Of a stretch of DNA of 64,000 nucleotides, positions 1 through 11,891 are shown piece after piece. The stretch lies in NCBI GenBank assembly GCA_018340375.1, contig JAFFJZ010000121.1:1-64000 (forward strand). The letters are read 5' to 3'. The position numbers and the translations under genes were made by a program. Position 1 is the first letter of the stretch. Each line of letters opens with the position of its first letter. The DNA is from Gonatopus flavifemur. Lineage: Eukaryota > Arthropoda > Insecta > Hymenoptera > Dryinidae. Under the pieces are notes generated by a model that saw only the letters and a program-made list of their open reading frames with translations, was not told the DNA's origin and ran no database searches.

Positions 1-932
1 TTTGTGTAAATCTATGCATTTTTCTGAGAAAATTGAAAATACCATCATTTTTTAATGTAAAATAAAGAATTTTATAATCAGAGATATGATTGAAAATTTG
101 TGAATTTTGTTGGGTTATTTTTATGGGTTTTTGGGGGTTTTTTGGGGTTTTTTTCAATTGGGTTTTATCAGAAAAAACCCCGCGGGTTTTTTCGGGTCGG
201 GCTTTTTCGGGCGAACCCTGGTGAAAATCCTCATTTCATCCCGAATTGAATAAGAAGGTGGATAATAGGCTCACTCCATTTTTTATTTGAATGACAGTAA
301 AATTAAATCATTTCGAATGATTGAAGCGTCACGGTATTGATTCAGCTGCAGCTTGAAATGACGTCTAAAATTTGGTTCTTCTTTTTCCAATAATTTAATA
401 CTTGTGCAAAGGCACGAGGAATTCCGAGATTCTTATATTTTCTGCAAAAGAATTGACGATTTAGTGCTTCAAGATATTGGGATATTGGAATGAAGGGAAC
501 AGATATACTTCAATGATGTATATATTCATAATCAGGTAAAAGTTACCTAGGTAGAAAAATGTCCCAATAATGCCACATCATGATGGTGACATGCACGCCA
601 AGAAATGTTCGCATCATGATACCAAGGTGTTTCCGCATAAAGCATCGTTATTGGTAGCGAAACGAAGGGACGGTGCCATAATGAAGACATAATGTTTTCA
701 TTTTATGCACACGGAAAAAAAAGATATTATACGAATTACCAATACCGGTTTATAAACTTCTAATTAAATTTTCTGATTCCTCTGACTAAAAAAAGAATAA
801 AAAATATAACTCGCCATATATATTTGAGTTGCGGGAATAATCGGTGTTTAGTGAACATTGTTCTGTCACGGATAACTTCAACTCTTGTACATTGAATACA
901 TGTTCAGTGTGAGTTTCACTTGAACATCATAT
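1..932. other. Non-coding repeat debris left of the mariner
   Basis: No reading frame here looks like a gene. Positions about 118-220 are rich in runs of G and T and end in GCGAACCCTG. This resembles the right edge of the hAT element at 55425-58208, which ends in runs of CCCGAAAAAA and then CCAACCCTG, so the window may open inside another hAT copy that ends near 220. Positions 540-720 contain several words of the type GCATCATGATAC, and a lone CACACGGAAAAAA end lies at about 709-722, like the termini of fold-back elements further right. No matching second end was found for these pieces. Confidence 0.4.
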
Positions 933-934
933 TA

Positions 935-2218
935 TTGAGTTGGCAACTAAGTAATTGCGGATTTTTGTTAGAAAATCAAAGACACTTTTTTCATGGAACT
1001 AAATAACTTTATTCTGTAATGTATTGCCCATTTTGATCAATGACCTTTTGCCATCTTTCAGGCAACATCATAATCCCACGTTCATAAAACTTCTGGTTTT
1101 TATTAGCAAAAAACTGAATTAGGTATGATTTGACATCATCATTACTGAAATTTTGACCAATCAAGGAGTTTTGGAAAGATCGAAACAAAAAGTAATCAGA
1201 TGGTGCAAGGTCAGGACTATATGGTGGATGTGGCAAAACATCCCAACCAAGCTCCAATAATTTTTGCCGAGTGACCAAAGATGTGTGTGGCCTTGCATTG
1301 TCATGATGGAATACAACACCTTTTCGATTTGTCAATTCGGGCTGCTTTTCTTCAACTGCATTGTTTAATTTCGTTAGTTGTTCAATGTAGACATCAGAAT
1401 TGATCGTTAGGTTGGGTGGTAAGAGTTCAAAGTAGACAATTCCTTTGTAATCCCACCAAACTGATAACAAAATCTTCTTTTGTTGAATATCAGCTTTTGC
1501 TGTTGTTCGAGTTAGTTCACCTGGCCTGCTTCACGATCTTTTCCGCTTGATATTAATGTACACAACCCATTTTTCATCGCCAGTTATCAGTCGTTTTAAA
1601 AACGGATCATTTTCATTACGTTTCTTTAGCAAATCGCAGATGATAATGCGTTGCGTTAAATGCGTTTCTTTCACTTCGTGAGGAACCCATGTATCGAGTT
1701 TTTGAACATAGCCAAGTTGTTTTAAGTGATTTTCAATGCATGTATGTGATACATGAAGTTTCTCTGCAATCTCACGTGTTGTACTGTGACGATCCGAATC
1801 GATTATTGCTTTGATTAGGGCGTCATCAACGTCAACTGGACGACCAGAGCGTTTTTCATCTTTGAGTGAAAAATCACCAGAACGAAATTTGGCAAACCAA
1901 TTTTGACACTGCCGTTCTTTCAAGGCTTCGTCACCATAAACAGCACATAACTTTTTATGAGCTTGCGATGCGTTTTTCCCTTTGCGGAAATAAAAAAGCA
2001 AAATATGACGAAAATGTTCCTTTTGATTTTCCATTTTTCAACGAACGCCAAACGAAAACTACGCAAAAGATCAAAAAACTTTTGTTACTGATTGACAGCT
2101 GAAATGCCAACTATCAAATAACAAGATGTGTTTTACATTTGTACTACGTCTGCAAACCTAAAAATTCAACTGACACCATCTATGAGTGAAATCCGCAATT
2201 ACTTAGTTGCCAACCTGA
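935..2218 (-). mobile_element. mariner element, mellifera-type, full length
   Basis: A 1284-bp mariner. The left end begins TTGAGTTGGCAACTAAG and the right end, read inward on the other strand, TCAGGTTGGCAACTAAG; the inverted repeats stay alike for about 30 bp. A TA dinucleotide flanks each side (933-934 and 2219-2220), as expected for mariner target duplication. The length is the usual ~1.28 kb for the family. The only gene is a minus-strand transposase with one stop codon, so this copy is probably immobile but young. Assignment to the mellifera subfamily rests on recognising the terminal sequence, not on a search. Confidence 0.9.
1009..2034 (-). pseudogene. mariner transposase, one in-frame TGA
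   Basis: Minus strand, ATG at 2032-2034, stop at 1009-1011, giving 341 codons, normal for mariner. The N-terminal part (residues 1-167) has the helix-turn-helix region with a GRP-type segment (SGRPVDVDD) and the linker WVPHEV. The catalytic triad is D153 in TGDEKW, D245 in HHDNARPH and D280 in APSDYFLF; 34 residues separate the last two, the D,D34D signature. YSPDLAP is present. Codon 168 (1531-1533) is TGA where relatives have Trp in an RKRSW context, so a TGG to TGA change is the likely lesion. The frame stays open before and after it with no indel. An internal TTG at 1468-1470 is not a real start. Confidence 0.9.
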
Positions 2219-2261
2219 TATTTCAAATAGTGTAGTTGGTGATATATTTATATTTTGTATT

Positions 2262-2405
2262 GTAGTAGAGAAGTAGGGGTGCACGAGACTCGAGACCAGC
2301 ATCGGTATCGTCTCGATACTCGAGAATATCGTCGATAATGGGGGTGCACAGAAGCACGAGACTAATATCGGTATCGTTTCCGAATTGACACGAAATTGTG
2401 AATAA
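2262..2405. repeat. GTATCG/CGATAC-word repeat, copy 1
   Basis: A short stretch starting GGGGTGCACGAGAC and filled with variants of CTCGATAC, GTATCG and GAGAC. A related stretch in opposite orientation lies at about 10350-10525 and ends in GTCTCGTGCACCCC, so both belong to one dispersed family whose terminal motif is GGGGTGCACGAGAC. It is not coding. Confidence 0.5.
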
Positions 2406-2473
2406 TATTCCAGTAATATCATATGAATATTATCAGTTGTTAGGACAAATTCAACATAGGTCTTGAGGAGATA

Positions 2474-3034
2474 CACGGAAAAAAAATATACTACTTTTTC
2501 TCCTTTTGCTTGCTAAATCAGAACCAGGAAGGTTTGTAGAATGGATTTTTACACAAAAATAAGGGCGATTCCGAATCAATAACTGAATTGTACACTGAAA
2601 AAGGAATTTATTCCAGTCAAATAAATATTTATTTGTCCTGTATCAAAGAAATATTTATTAGAATTAACAAAATATTCTTTGGAACCAAAATAATTTATTT
2701 GAATTAAATAGATAGTTTTAATCGTTTATTTGATTCCAATAAATTATTTTGGTTCCAAAGAATACTTTGTTAATTCTAATAAATATTTCTTTGGTACAGG
2801 ACAAATAAATATTTATTTGACTGGAATAAATTTTTTTTTCAGTGTACTATATGCTTCATAAAATTTCACGTTTAGAGTTCAAAACTTCAATCCTACCTAT
2901 GACTTCTTCTACGATATTCGTAATCTTCCGTATTTTCATGTAAAAATTCATATTACAAATATTATATTCCTGTTTCTAGTTCACTAAGAAAGATAACAAG
3001 AATTCTTATACTTTCGAGCGGCATTTTTCTCCGT
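2474..3034. mobile_element. Fold-back element with CACGGA ends, interrupted
   Basis: Begins TA/CACGGAAAAAAAATA and ends TTTTTCTCCGTA/TA. Both arms contain a segment related to GGTTTGTAGAATGGATTTTT, in inverted orientation, and the same arms occur in the element at 6794-7073. The right half is displaced because a second fold-back element (2593-2844) is inserted in the middle. It holds no gene. Small size, inverted arms and TA flanks make it a non-autonomous DNA element. Confidence 0.6.
2593..2844. mobile_element. Nested 252-bp fold-back element with CACTGA ends
   Basis: Almost the whole unit is one imperfect hairpin. It starts CACTGAAAAAGGAATTTATT, ends AATAAATTTTTTTTTCAGTG, and has TA on both sides (2591-2592 and 2845-2846). 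The arms of ~115 bp are built from AAATAAATATTTATTT-type words plus TTGGAACCAAA. It lies inside the element at 2474-3034, whose two halves resume on either side, which shows it inserted as a discrete unit. Confidence 0.75.
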
Positions 3035-3070
3035 ATACCAGCGTAAAAAACATTTTGTCTGTGAGACCCC

Positions 3071-3345
3071 GAGTCGAAATTTTGCCCCTGCTTTGTCAAT
3101 CCAGTCACTGAAATTGCTCCTCCTTCCACGCTACAGAAACTACTTGCTCCTACTTTCCCGCTCCGAATATTTTTTGATTCTACCCGAGTCGAAATTTTGC
3201 CCCTGCTTTGTCGATCCAATCAATAAGATTGCCCCTATTTTCACGCTATAGAAACTACTTCGTCCTACTTCTCCGCTTCGAATATTTTTTGTTTCTATTT
3301 TTCTACTCCACAATCTACTGCTCCTACATAGAACCTAATGCTCCT
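3071..3345. repeat. 115-bp tandem repeat (two copies) with CTCCTACTTTG words
   Basis: GAGTCGAAATTTTGCCCC occurs at 3071 and again at 3186, a period of 115 bp; the second copy fades by about 3300 into further CTCCTAC words. The inverted counterpart GGGGCAAAATTTCGACTC lies at about 7252-7269, with related words at 7071-7250. The two sites could be the ends of one larger element (about 3067-7271) that has been filled by other insertions. Confidence 0.55.
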
Positions 3346-3645
3346 ACATGTTGGATTTTTCGAATAATAATGAGATCACAGAAAACGCATTTTCTCAATT
3401 AAATCAAAATTATATCCATCAAACCAATAGATTCTTATTCACATACGAATCTAATAATTATTACTTGATTCAAATTAAACATTCATTTCATTAAAATAAA
3501 TATTTATTTTATAGAACCAAAAAAAATTTTGTTTTTTAGAATCAAGTCAAATTTGTCTTTACCCAAATGAATATCCATCAGATTTGTTTTCAACTGAATG
3601 TTTTATGTAGGTGTATAAAGAATAGAATACCCGACTTGAATTATA
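3346..3645. other. AT-rich spacer
   Basis: No gene or clear repeat unit is visible. A few AAATAAATATTTATTT-like words at 3490-3520 recall the interior of the 2593-2844 element. Confidence 0.4.
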
Positions 3646-4054
3646 CCCAAGTAGAAATTACGCCTAGTCAATGGCTAGTGCCTCGTGAGTTTTTCTATAC
3701 TCCTGACGAGGGCTTTTTGAGGAAAACTCACCAGGTACTTATTCGTAATGTAACGCTGTGTGTTATGAGGCACTTGCTAGTGGAATTCACAAGATACTGG
3801 TCAATTGCTATTTAGTCACTCTCTAAATACTAGCAATTACCAACAAGTTTTTGACAGCAATTATATGCCAAAAAAATTGTGAAGTTATAATGATACATCA
3901 ACAATGATTATCCAGTAAAATATGCATGCTTTGGCCCAAAATGTTTTTGAAAATAAAAAATTGAATTCTGAGCAAAAATCATGTTTCAGAGGAGACACTT
4001 GCAGATTACCACCAACGTTCACTTCGTGCTGAATGCGATGGAGAGAATATTGGA

Positions 4055-4147
4055 AACCTCGGAGAGAATCGAACCTATCTAAACCAATTCCTACCTAATG
4101 TTGCGCGATCTACCATCCTAGCGCCCTAACGACCTAAGCTAAACCGG
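4055..4147 (-). ncRNA. tRNA-like (SINE-type) module, copy 1
   Basis: Read on the minus strand, the segment has an A-box-like TTAGGTCGTTAGGGCG and, about 60 nt later, a B-box-like GGTTCGATTCTC, the internal promoter order of tRNA genes. A cloverleaf does not close, so it is not a functional tRNA. Copies lie at 9450-9540 (plus) and 59600-59690 (minus), always at the same place within the large palindromic family. It was probably a SINE captured before that family spread. Confidence 0.5.
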
Positions 4148-6221
4148 TACCTACGCGATGCAATAGAAAAGATCAATTAAAGTGACGTGTTTATCCGATT
4201 CAATCATCCGTCGGTTGAATATAATAATCTATGAGCCTGTGTGAAAATTGCAGTTCGGTTGACAGATGTGAGGTTAAATTTATGAGATCAAAAAATGGAT
4301 GAATTATTTTTGTGAAATATGTGGTGGTTATTTCTTGAATAATGTGTATCAAAAAATCTGTTAGTAAGTGCAAAATGAATTAGTAAATCAGTCATAGCTG
4401 TTGTAACATGCCAAAAAATCGTAATTTGTTGATGCAGTGAAAATAAATTTTCTTCAAATACTTACATCAGTACTTCTAGGCAAAAACTCAGAGATCATAT
4501 TAATTTTGTAATAAATATGAGTTATGAAGAACTCATTTGATCAAAAATATGTCAAAAGAATGTTAAAAATGAATTGCAAAAAATTTGGATTATTCACTTG
4601 CAGCTTGACGGATGGTTTTACTTTTCAAATTGAAGAGTACTCTTCATGTTGAAATTTTCAAATTTGAGGAAAAAGCCTTATTTTCTGAGTTGAATTCGTT
4701 GTTAGGGTGATGATAAACTTGTAGGAAGAGTTTGAAAGTTGGGTGGAATCTATGTTGATCAGGAAAGTCCAAATCGTGTGGCAAAAGTTAGAAAATCTTT
4801 CAACTTAGCTTACGGCACATGGGTATTCTATCAGTTTTTCTTCACTAAACGAAATCTAGGCAGGAGAAATGTATCAAAATTTAGTAAAATCAAGTTGGTA
4901 CAGAGTGAGAGAGGACAGATATATTCATTGAATTTTATTGGTTATTATAAAAATGTTGATAAATAAGTAAAGGCTATGTATGACTCAATTTATCGTCTCT
5001 CAATATTTTTGTTTCAATGATTTTGTATTGTGTGCATTTTTGTATCTTTTCACTAGTAGGTTGAGGAAACATGTGTATTAAACCTGTTTCATAAATATAA
5101 TAACATTTATTTGGAGGAACATGATACAACATTATTGGAACAAAAATATTAAAAGACGACACATTGGATCTTCTATAGCCTTTCCTTATTTATCAACATT
5201 TTTATAATAACCAATAAAATTCAATGAATATATCTGTCCTCTCTTACTCTGTACCAACTTGATTTTACTAAATTTTGATACATTTCTCCTGCCTAGATTT
5301 CGTTTAGTGAAGAAAAGCTGATAGAATATCCATGTGCCGTGAGCTAAGTTGACAGATTTTCTAACTTTTGCCACACGATTTGGACTTTCCTGATCAATAT
5401 AGATCTCACCCAACTTTCAAACTCTTCCTACAAGTTTATCATCACCCTAACAACAAATTCAACTCAGAACATAAGGCTTTTTTCTCAAATTTGAAAATTT
5501 CAACTTCAAGAATACTCTTCAATTTGAAGATAAAATCATCCAACGCGCTTCAAGTAAATAATTCAAGCTTTTTGAAATTCATTCTAAACATTCGCTTGAA
5601 ATATTTTTGATCAAATGAGTTCTTCGTGACTCATATTATTACAAAATTAATGTGAGTTTTTTGAGAAATGTGAGTTTTGAAAAATTTAATGTGAGTTTTT
5701 TTTTCCGAGGAATATTGATTTAAATCAATATTGATATTGATTGATATTGATATTGTTGTTGTTGATATTGTCGTGTATTCGAATAGAATTCATTTCCACC
5801 ACATCAGCAAATCACGATTTTTTGACATGTTACAACAGCTATGACTGATTTACTAATTCATTTTGCACTTACTAACGGATTTTTTGATACACATTATTCA
5901 AGAAATAACCACCACACATTTCACAAAAATAATTCATCCATTTTTTGATCACATAAATTTAACCTCACATCTGTCAACCGAACTGCAATTTTCACACAGG
6001 CTCATAGATTACACTGCCATCTTCTGGCAAATAAATCTTGAAAGGGCCTCAATGATTTCTGACGAGGCTTACAAGTGTAGTAACAGTCTAGATATACTTA
6101 TAAAAATCCTCCATAGTTTTTTGAGAGTTTCACTTGTCTAATATATATTGTAAGTAACCGGTGAGTAACTTGCTAGTTTATCTCAACTAGAAGTTCCCTA
6201 TGAAATCCCTACAGGGGCCTC

Positions 6222-6459
6222 CCCTGGCGAAAAAACGGCGTGCACATAAAGTTCAAACAGCGTACCAATAACGTGATTCTGGCCAATATACGTTCAATGC
6301 ACGCTTACTTCAATATAAGCGTGAGTACAGCGTGCATGAACGCTTTTCTTCACGCTCGATCCACGCTCAACTGCGCCAATTGACTCTTCATACACTCTCA
6401 TGTGACGGTAATAACACTCCTATGTGACGCTCCAAATGCACGCTTTATTTTCACCAGGG
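6222..6459. mobile_element. 238-bp fold-back element with CCCTGG ends and GCGTG/CACGC words
   Basis: Starts CCCTGGCGAAAAAACGGCGT and ends TTTATTTTCACCAGGG, with TC on both sides (6220-6221 and 6460-6461). The interior is filled with variants of GCGTG, CACGC and ACGCT in both orientations, so it can fold on itself in many registers. It is inserted in copy A of the large palindromic element. No gene. Confidence 0.65.
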
Positions 6460-6793
6460 TCATATTGACTAGACAATGCCTTGTCAGATTTCTACTTGGG
6501 TAAGAGGAAATTAAAAACAAACTTATCAAATTACTCAAGTTCTTTTTTATTGACTGGCACTGTCACGTAAGCTTGATTATCAAAATGCATATAAATACAA
6601 GTGGTAAGAAAACTTTTTTATATTTAATATGAAATAAATTCATGGTGTAGATGTACATATTTGAATATGACGGAGAAAATGATTATCAATATATTATCGT
6701 TGAATTAATTTGAATAAGCCTTCTCTCATATACAAAAATATCTATTTCCACTATGAACTAATCGTTTCTTCAGAGATTGCAATCGACTGAATA

Positions 6794-7073
6794 CACGGAA
6801 ACAATGCCGCTGGAAAATATGACTTTTTGAAAATTTTTTTAGTAAACCAGAAACAGAGGTTTGTAAAATGGATTTTTATATGAAAATACGGAAGCTTACG
6901 AATACTGTAGAAAAATTTCGGGTTTAAAATCTGAATCCTAACCAATACGTTTTCTACAGCACCCGTGATCTTTTGTATTTTCATGGAAAAAATGCATTTT
7001 ATAAATCTTGCTGTTACTGGTTCACTGAAAAAATAAAAAAAAGTAATCTTTTCGGGCGGCAGTATTCTCCGTG
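6794..7073. mobile_element. 280-bp fold-back element with CACGGA ends
   Basis: Starts CACGGAAACAATGCCGC and ends GGGCGGCAGTATTCTCCGTG, flanked by TA on both sides (6792-6793 and 7074-7075). The arms share GTTTGTAAAATGGATTTTTAT and CATTTTATAAATC in inverted orientation. It is an uninterrupted relative of the element at 2474-3034 and shows what that copy looked like before the nested insertion. Confidence 0.7.
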
Positions 7074-7450
7074 TAGGAGTGGTAGGGTCAAAGTAGAGGA
7101 TAAATCTTGCACCTACTTTGCTCCTACAAGTGGTGAAATAGGAAATATCTACCACTAGTAGGGGCAAAGTAGGAGAAAATATCTCATTGAAACTGCTCCT
7201 ACTTTACTATCTGATCCCCCTACTGAAAACAGCATTATTAGCAGCAAAGTAGGGGCAAAATTTCGACTCGGGACTTCTGTGTACTGAATTTATTGAACAG
7301 TCTACAATTTTCAAAGAATAATCTTCGATAGCGAAATACATAGAGTATCAAATATTATTCCCTGATAATTTCAGACTGTCCCAGGTGAAAAATGTTAAAA
7401 CAGATGAAGCGTGAAAAACCTTTCAATTTCCGTTTCTTTTGCGCTTAGAT
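7074..7450. repeat. CTCCTACTTTG-word repeat, inverted partner of 3071-3345
   Basis: 7076-7271 contains many variants of AAAGTAGGAG and CTCCTACTTTG and ends with GGGGCAAAATTTCGACTCGG, the inverse of the motif at 3071 and 3186. From 7272 to 7450 nothing recognisable is seen. Confidence 0.5.
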
Positions 7451-9945
7451 CCCTGGTAGAAATTTCACAAATTTTTTCCTATGACTGATGAGGCGCTAGA
7501 GAGGAAAAACTGAGCACAAAAAACTAGTGAGGTACTGGTCAATTACTGATAAGTTGAATCCAACTAGCGTTGGTTGGTCACAACTAGTGAGCTACTTATT
7601 AGTATGTAATAAGTTGAACTAATTGATAATGTGGAGTAAAACCATCTCTAATAATTATACAAGTGCTTACTAAAATATATATAAAATGGAGAAGAATGAA
7701 CTTTTCAATTCTAAAATGAATAAAATATTGTTCACACTTGATATCGGAAATGTCAGTACCCATACAGCACGTATTTCATAAAGACTTTTAAACAGCTGAA
7801 CAGGTTTTTCCATTAATTTTTACATATAATTACAGGTGATATAAATGAGAAAGAAAATGTAACAAATCTGTTTGTATTTTAGAATTGAAATATAGTTCAC
7901 GGATATGAGGTTGACTTCTTTGAATTGAAAAATAAAAATTAATTATTTTCGTGGAATGTGTGATCGTTAGTTCTTAATTAATATGTATTAAAAAAATCTA
8001 TTATTCAGTGCAACATGAATTATTGAATCAGTCATAGCTGTTGTAATATGTAAAAAATCATAATTTATTGATGCAGTGAGAATGAGTTTTATTCAAATAC
8101 TTACATCAATATTTCTCAGAAAAAACTCAAGATCAATCAAGAGATCAAATCATCTTTGTAGTAATATGAGTCATGAAGAACTCATTTAATCAAAACTATT
8201 TTGAGCGAATGTTTAAAATGAATTTCCAAAAACTTGGATTATTCACATAAAGCTCGTTGGATGGTTTTACTCTTGAAGAGTACTGTCAAAGTTGACAGTT
8301 GCAAATTGGAGAAAAAAGTCTTATTTTTTGTCTTGAATTTGTTATTAGAGTAGTGACAAACTTGTAGGAAGAGTTTGAAGGTTGGGTGGAATCCATATTG
8401 ATCAGGAAAGTCAAAACCGTATTGCAAAACTTGGAAAATCTGTTAACGTAGCTGACAATACTGGGGTATCGAGTCAGCTTTCCCTTAGTACATGAAATCT
8501 AGGCAGGAGAAATGTATCAAAATTCAGTGAATTCAAGTTGGTGTCAAGTAAGAGAGGATAGAAATATTCATTGGATTTTATTGGTTATTATAAAAATGTT
8601 GACAAATAAGGAAAGGCTATGTAGGACTCACTGTATCGTCTTTCATTATTTTTGTTTCAATAATTTTGTATTGTGGACATTTTTGTATTTTCTTACTAAT
8701 AAGTTGAAGAAACAAGTGTATTGAACCTGTTTCACAAATATAATAACATTCATTCGTAGCAGCATGATACAACATTATTGAAACAAAAATAATGAAAGAC
8801 GATACAGTGAGTCCTACATAGCCTTTCCTTATTTGTTGAAATTTTTATAGTAACCAATAAAATCAAATGGATATTTCTGTCTTCTCTTACTCAACACCAA
8901 ATTGAATTCACTGAATTTTGATACATTTCTCCTGCCTAGATTTCATGTAGTAAGGAAAAGCTGACTCGATACCCCAGTATTGTCAGCTACGTTAACAGAT
9001 TTTCCAAGTTTTGCAATACGGTTTCGACTTTCCTGATCAATATGGATTTCACCCAACCTTCAAACTCTTTCTACAAGTTTATCACCACTCTAATAACAAA
9101 ATCAAGACAGAAAATAAGACTTTTTTCTCCAATTTGCAAATGTCAACTTTGACAGTACTCTTCAAGAGTAAAACCATCCAACGAGCTTTATGTGAATAAT
9201 CCAAGTTTTTGGAAATTCATTTTAAACTTTTGCTTGAAAAGATTTTAATACATAATAATTAAACAATAACGACCACACATTTCACAAAAATAATTCATTC
9301 ATTGTTTTTTATCACATAAACTTAACCTCACATCTGTCAACCGAATTGCAATTTTCACATAGGCTAATGGATTATTATACTCAACCGATGGATTGAATCA
9401 GATATCCACGTCATTTAGATTGATCTTTTCTAATAAACCACGTAAGTACCGGTTTAGCTTAGGTCGTTAGGGCGTTAGGATAGTAGATCGCGCAACATTA
9501 GATAGGGATTGGGTTAGGTGGTTCGATTCTCTTCGAGGGTTCCAATTTTCTCTCCATGACATGAGAACGTAGTGAACAACGTGGTCGTCAATCTGCAAGT
9601 GTTCTCCTCCGAAACATGTTTTTTGCTTAAAATTCAGTTTTTTTTTTTTTATAGACATTTTGGGCCAAAGCATAAATATTTTACTGAATAATCATTGTTG
9701 ATGTATTATTATAATTTCACATCTTTAGTGGCATATAATTGCTGTCATAAATTTGGCGTTAGTTTCTTACAAGTTCCTGGTCAGTTACTACTGAGTGCCT
9801 CGCTAGTTTTGATGACTAGAATTTGGTTGAGTGAAGCGTTACATTCTGCTGAATTACTCGTAAGTTTTCCCTATGAGTGCCTCACAAGTAAGATGGGTAA
9901 ACTTATTAGTGCCTCTCAAAGTACTAGAGAAAATTTCTACCAGGG
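7451..9945. mobile_element. Large palindromic element, copy B
   Basis: Ends are CCCTGGTAGAAATTTC and GAAAATTTCTACCAGGG, with AT on both sides. The central palindrome (about 7975-9330) mirrors copy A in design: AAACTTGTAGGAAGAGTTTG on the left arm is inverted on the right arm. The outer left part carries ACTAGTGAGGTACT and GCTAGT/ACTAGC words; the outer right part has similar words near 9770-9930. A tRNA-like module sits at 9450-9540. A near-identical inverted copy occupies 59471-61655. Frames of 62 codons in both arms (8239-8427 minus, 9011-9199 plus) are kept by repeat identity and are not evidence for a gene. Confidence 0.75.
9450..9540 (+). ncRNA. tRNA-like (SINE-type) module, copy 2
   Basis: Contains TTAGGTCGTTAGGGCG followed by GGTTCGATTCTC, the A- and B-box order of RNA polymerase III internal promoters. 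It matches the modules at 4055-4147 and 59600-59690. It does not fold as a complete tRNA. Confidence 0.5.
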
Positions 9946-10349
9946 ATACTGTTCCGTTTACTCACGTCGCTCCATTCGCTTCATTTCCACCAGGGAATTC
10001 ATAAATTCTGTTTGGAGAAATCTTACAATAAAATGTTCATTCGGATGATACGCTGGTATCCCCTTAATGAAATCTGATAAAATGTTTCTATTAGAGAATT
10101 CACTTTCAACTTGGAAATTTCTCGAAATTGTATACTATTCCGGAGGAATTTCAGGGTTCCTCGCTGAGACGGAGACCCTACTGCTGAATAAAGTGATTTT
10201 ATACAACTAGGCGTGTGTTCCACAACTTTGCTCTCGTACTGTAAAATATCGGTTTTCTATGTCTTTCTGATCAACTGCACAAAGCTGTGCTGTTCATTTG
10301 ACCAGCTGATACTGCTACACTGATATTCCGAGTATAATGGTGGAGTATT
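9946..10349. other. Unassigned non-coding stretch
   Basis: No gene is visible. A lone CCACCAGGGAATT at about 9998-10010 resembles the right ends of CCCTGGT-type elements, but no left partner was found. Confidence 0.4.
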
Positions 10350-10525
10350 GTTACTTTCATCAGAAATATTAGACGATACCGATACTGACGAGACGATACC
10401 GATACCGTGTCCAACGACACCGAGACGATACCGAGACAATACTCGCATCTGATAGTATTTCTCGATACCGAGACGAGACTTTCAAAGTATCGTCGAGAAT
10501 CTCGTCTCGTGCACCCCTATAGAGA
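10350..10525. repeat. GTATCG/CGATAC-word repeat, copy 2
   Basis: Dense in CGATACCGA, GAGACGATAC and GTATCG, ending GTCTCGTGCACCCC. It is inverted relative to 2262-2405. The words are largely self-complementary, as in the fold-back elements. Confidence 0.5.
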
Positions 10526-11311
10526 AGACTTCATACTTATGTATTCACTACCCATCGTTTGTTTCATATCCACGAGTCGGAATATAAAATCAAACCTCGC
10601 GTAATACAACCGAAAATGACAGTTGAATACAGTCACGCGGTTAATCACATTCGATCTTTGTTCGATCAAAAAATATTTTTTGAATTGATTAGATATCATT
10701 CCAATGAATAAAATAATTCTTGAACGCATAGAGTCTTTCAGAAAGTCAAAAATCGTTTCATCCATCCAAGTTAAATTCCATTGACCTAAGATATACAGGG
10801 TGGTTCATTTGAAGTGATATAGTCAAATATCTCGAAAACTAGTGGAGATGGAAAAAAATGTTCCAGACAAAAAGTTTGGGGTTCCAAGAGGGAAGTATGA
10901 TGCTGACCTTGAAAAATCCCTCAGTGGTCATTTTGAAGGTCATTTAGGGGTCAAGATGGTTTTTCTAAATGGGACCCCCATTTTTTTATCATGGAATGGG
11001 AAAGCTGGTTTCAAACCCTTGACGAAACACTGGTCATGGACCCCTTTCCGCCCATTGGGGTGCAAGGTATGGACCGTCGAAGTTATTGATGACCTAGTCT
11101 TAGCGCTACCCAGGAACAACGACGTGGACGTGGTAGTTCTCTGTTCCCTCCGGAGTGCTTGATTATCGTGAGTCCCCTTGCCTCTCACATGAGGGATGCT
11201 TGATGCTGTTCCAATAATTGCTCGAAGTTACCCCCCTCTGCCTGGATACATAATCCTGGTATGTTGGCACAAACAGTGCGGATGCGATCGATCATCTCCT
11301 CCCTCATTTAC

Positions 11312-11891
11312 AAAAAAAACTTCCAAATTTTTTTGGTAAATCTACGATGAAATTTCTTACAGTGTAACTCTCTTTGGTTAATTCTCTGGAAGCTCGAAGG
11401 ATTTTTGTATCCGTTCGAATGTGCATCCTAATCGACTTTATGTGGTATGGTCAATACTTCCAATGTTTCCAGCAACCTTTCAACAATTTTTGAGAGTCGA
11501 TACTCATTTATAACCCTAATTGAATCAAATGGAATAATTTATTCGATTTGAAACGCAATAATCGTAATAAATCGTACACATTGCTGCCAACCATAATAAG
11601 CAGAGACTCAGTGTTCCCGTTTGTTTATGTTTACGTTTTTTTTTCCAATGAAATTAACTCTAATCTGCATTAAAATCAGTCCCAATCTTCGGAGAAAAGC
11701 GATGAACAAGAAGACATAAACAAACAGAAACATCGAATTTCTGTTTAGTATGGTTGGTTATGTGAATGATCACGGAAATACGTGATCATTTAAACACTGG
11801 TTCTGAACTGAGACCATCACAATCGTTCTTCTCCTTTGCATATTCAATCATCTACATTTATCAATTTATTCCATTCGATTCAATCGAAGGC
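11312..11891. other. 5' leader region of the transposon at 10796-13399
   Basis: AT-rich, no gene. It holds the imperfect inverted pair GTTTGTTTATGTTT (near 11620) and ATAAACAAAC (near 11717) with AACCATA/TATGGTT nearby. An ATG at 11766 opens the frame 42 codons upstream of the preferred start, but those residues do not resemble the family. Confidence 0.4.

Larger units (their letters stand above)
3646..6500. mobile_element. Large palindromic element, copy A
   Basis: The left end CCCAAGTAGAAATTACG and right end ATTTCTACTTGGG are inverted and both sides are flanked by TA (3644-3645 and 6501-6502). The central part 4225-6010 is a giant imperfect palindrome with arms of ~0.85-0.9 kb: CTATGAGCCTGTGTG near 4229 is mirrored at 5994-6008. 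Between the left end and the palindrome sits a tRNA-like SINE module (4055-4147). A smaller element (6222-6459) is inserted near the right end. Short frames of 75-80 codons appear in both arms, but only because the arms mirror each other. Relatives are at 7451-9945, 51412-53055 and 59471-61655. Confidence 0.7.

Noticed and set aside
4739..5413. Two nearly identical 75-codon frames facing each other
   Set aside because: They are the two arms of copy A read on opposite strands; composition is not protein-like.
8239..9199. Conserved 62-codon frames recurring in four places
   Set aside because: They sit in mirrored arms of the large palindromic element, so identity reflects repeat copying, not selection on a protein.
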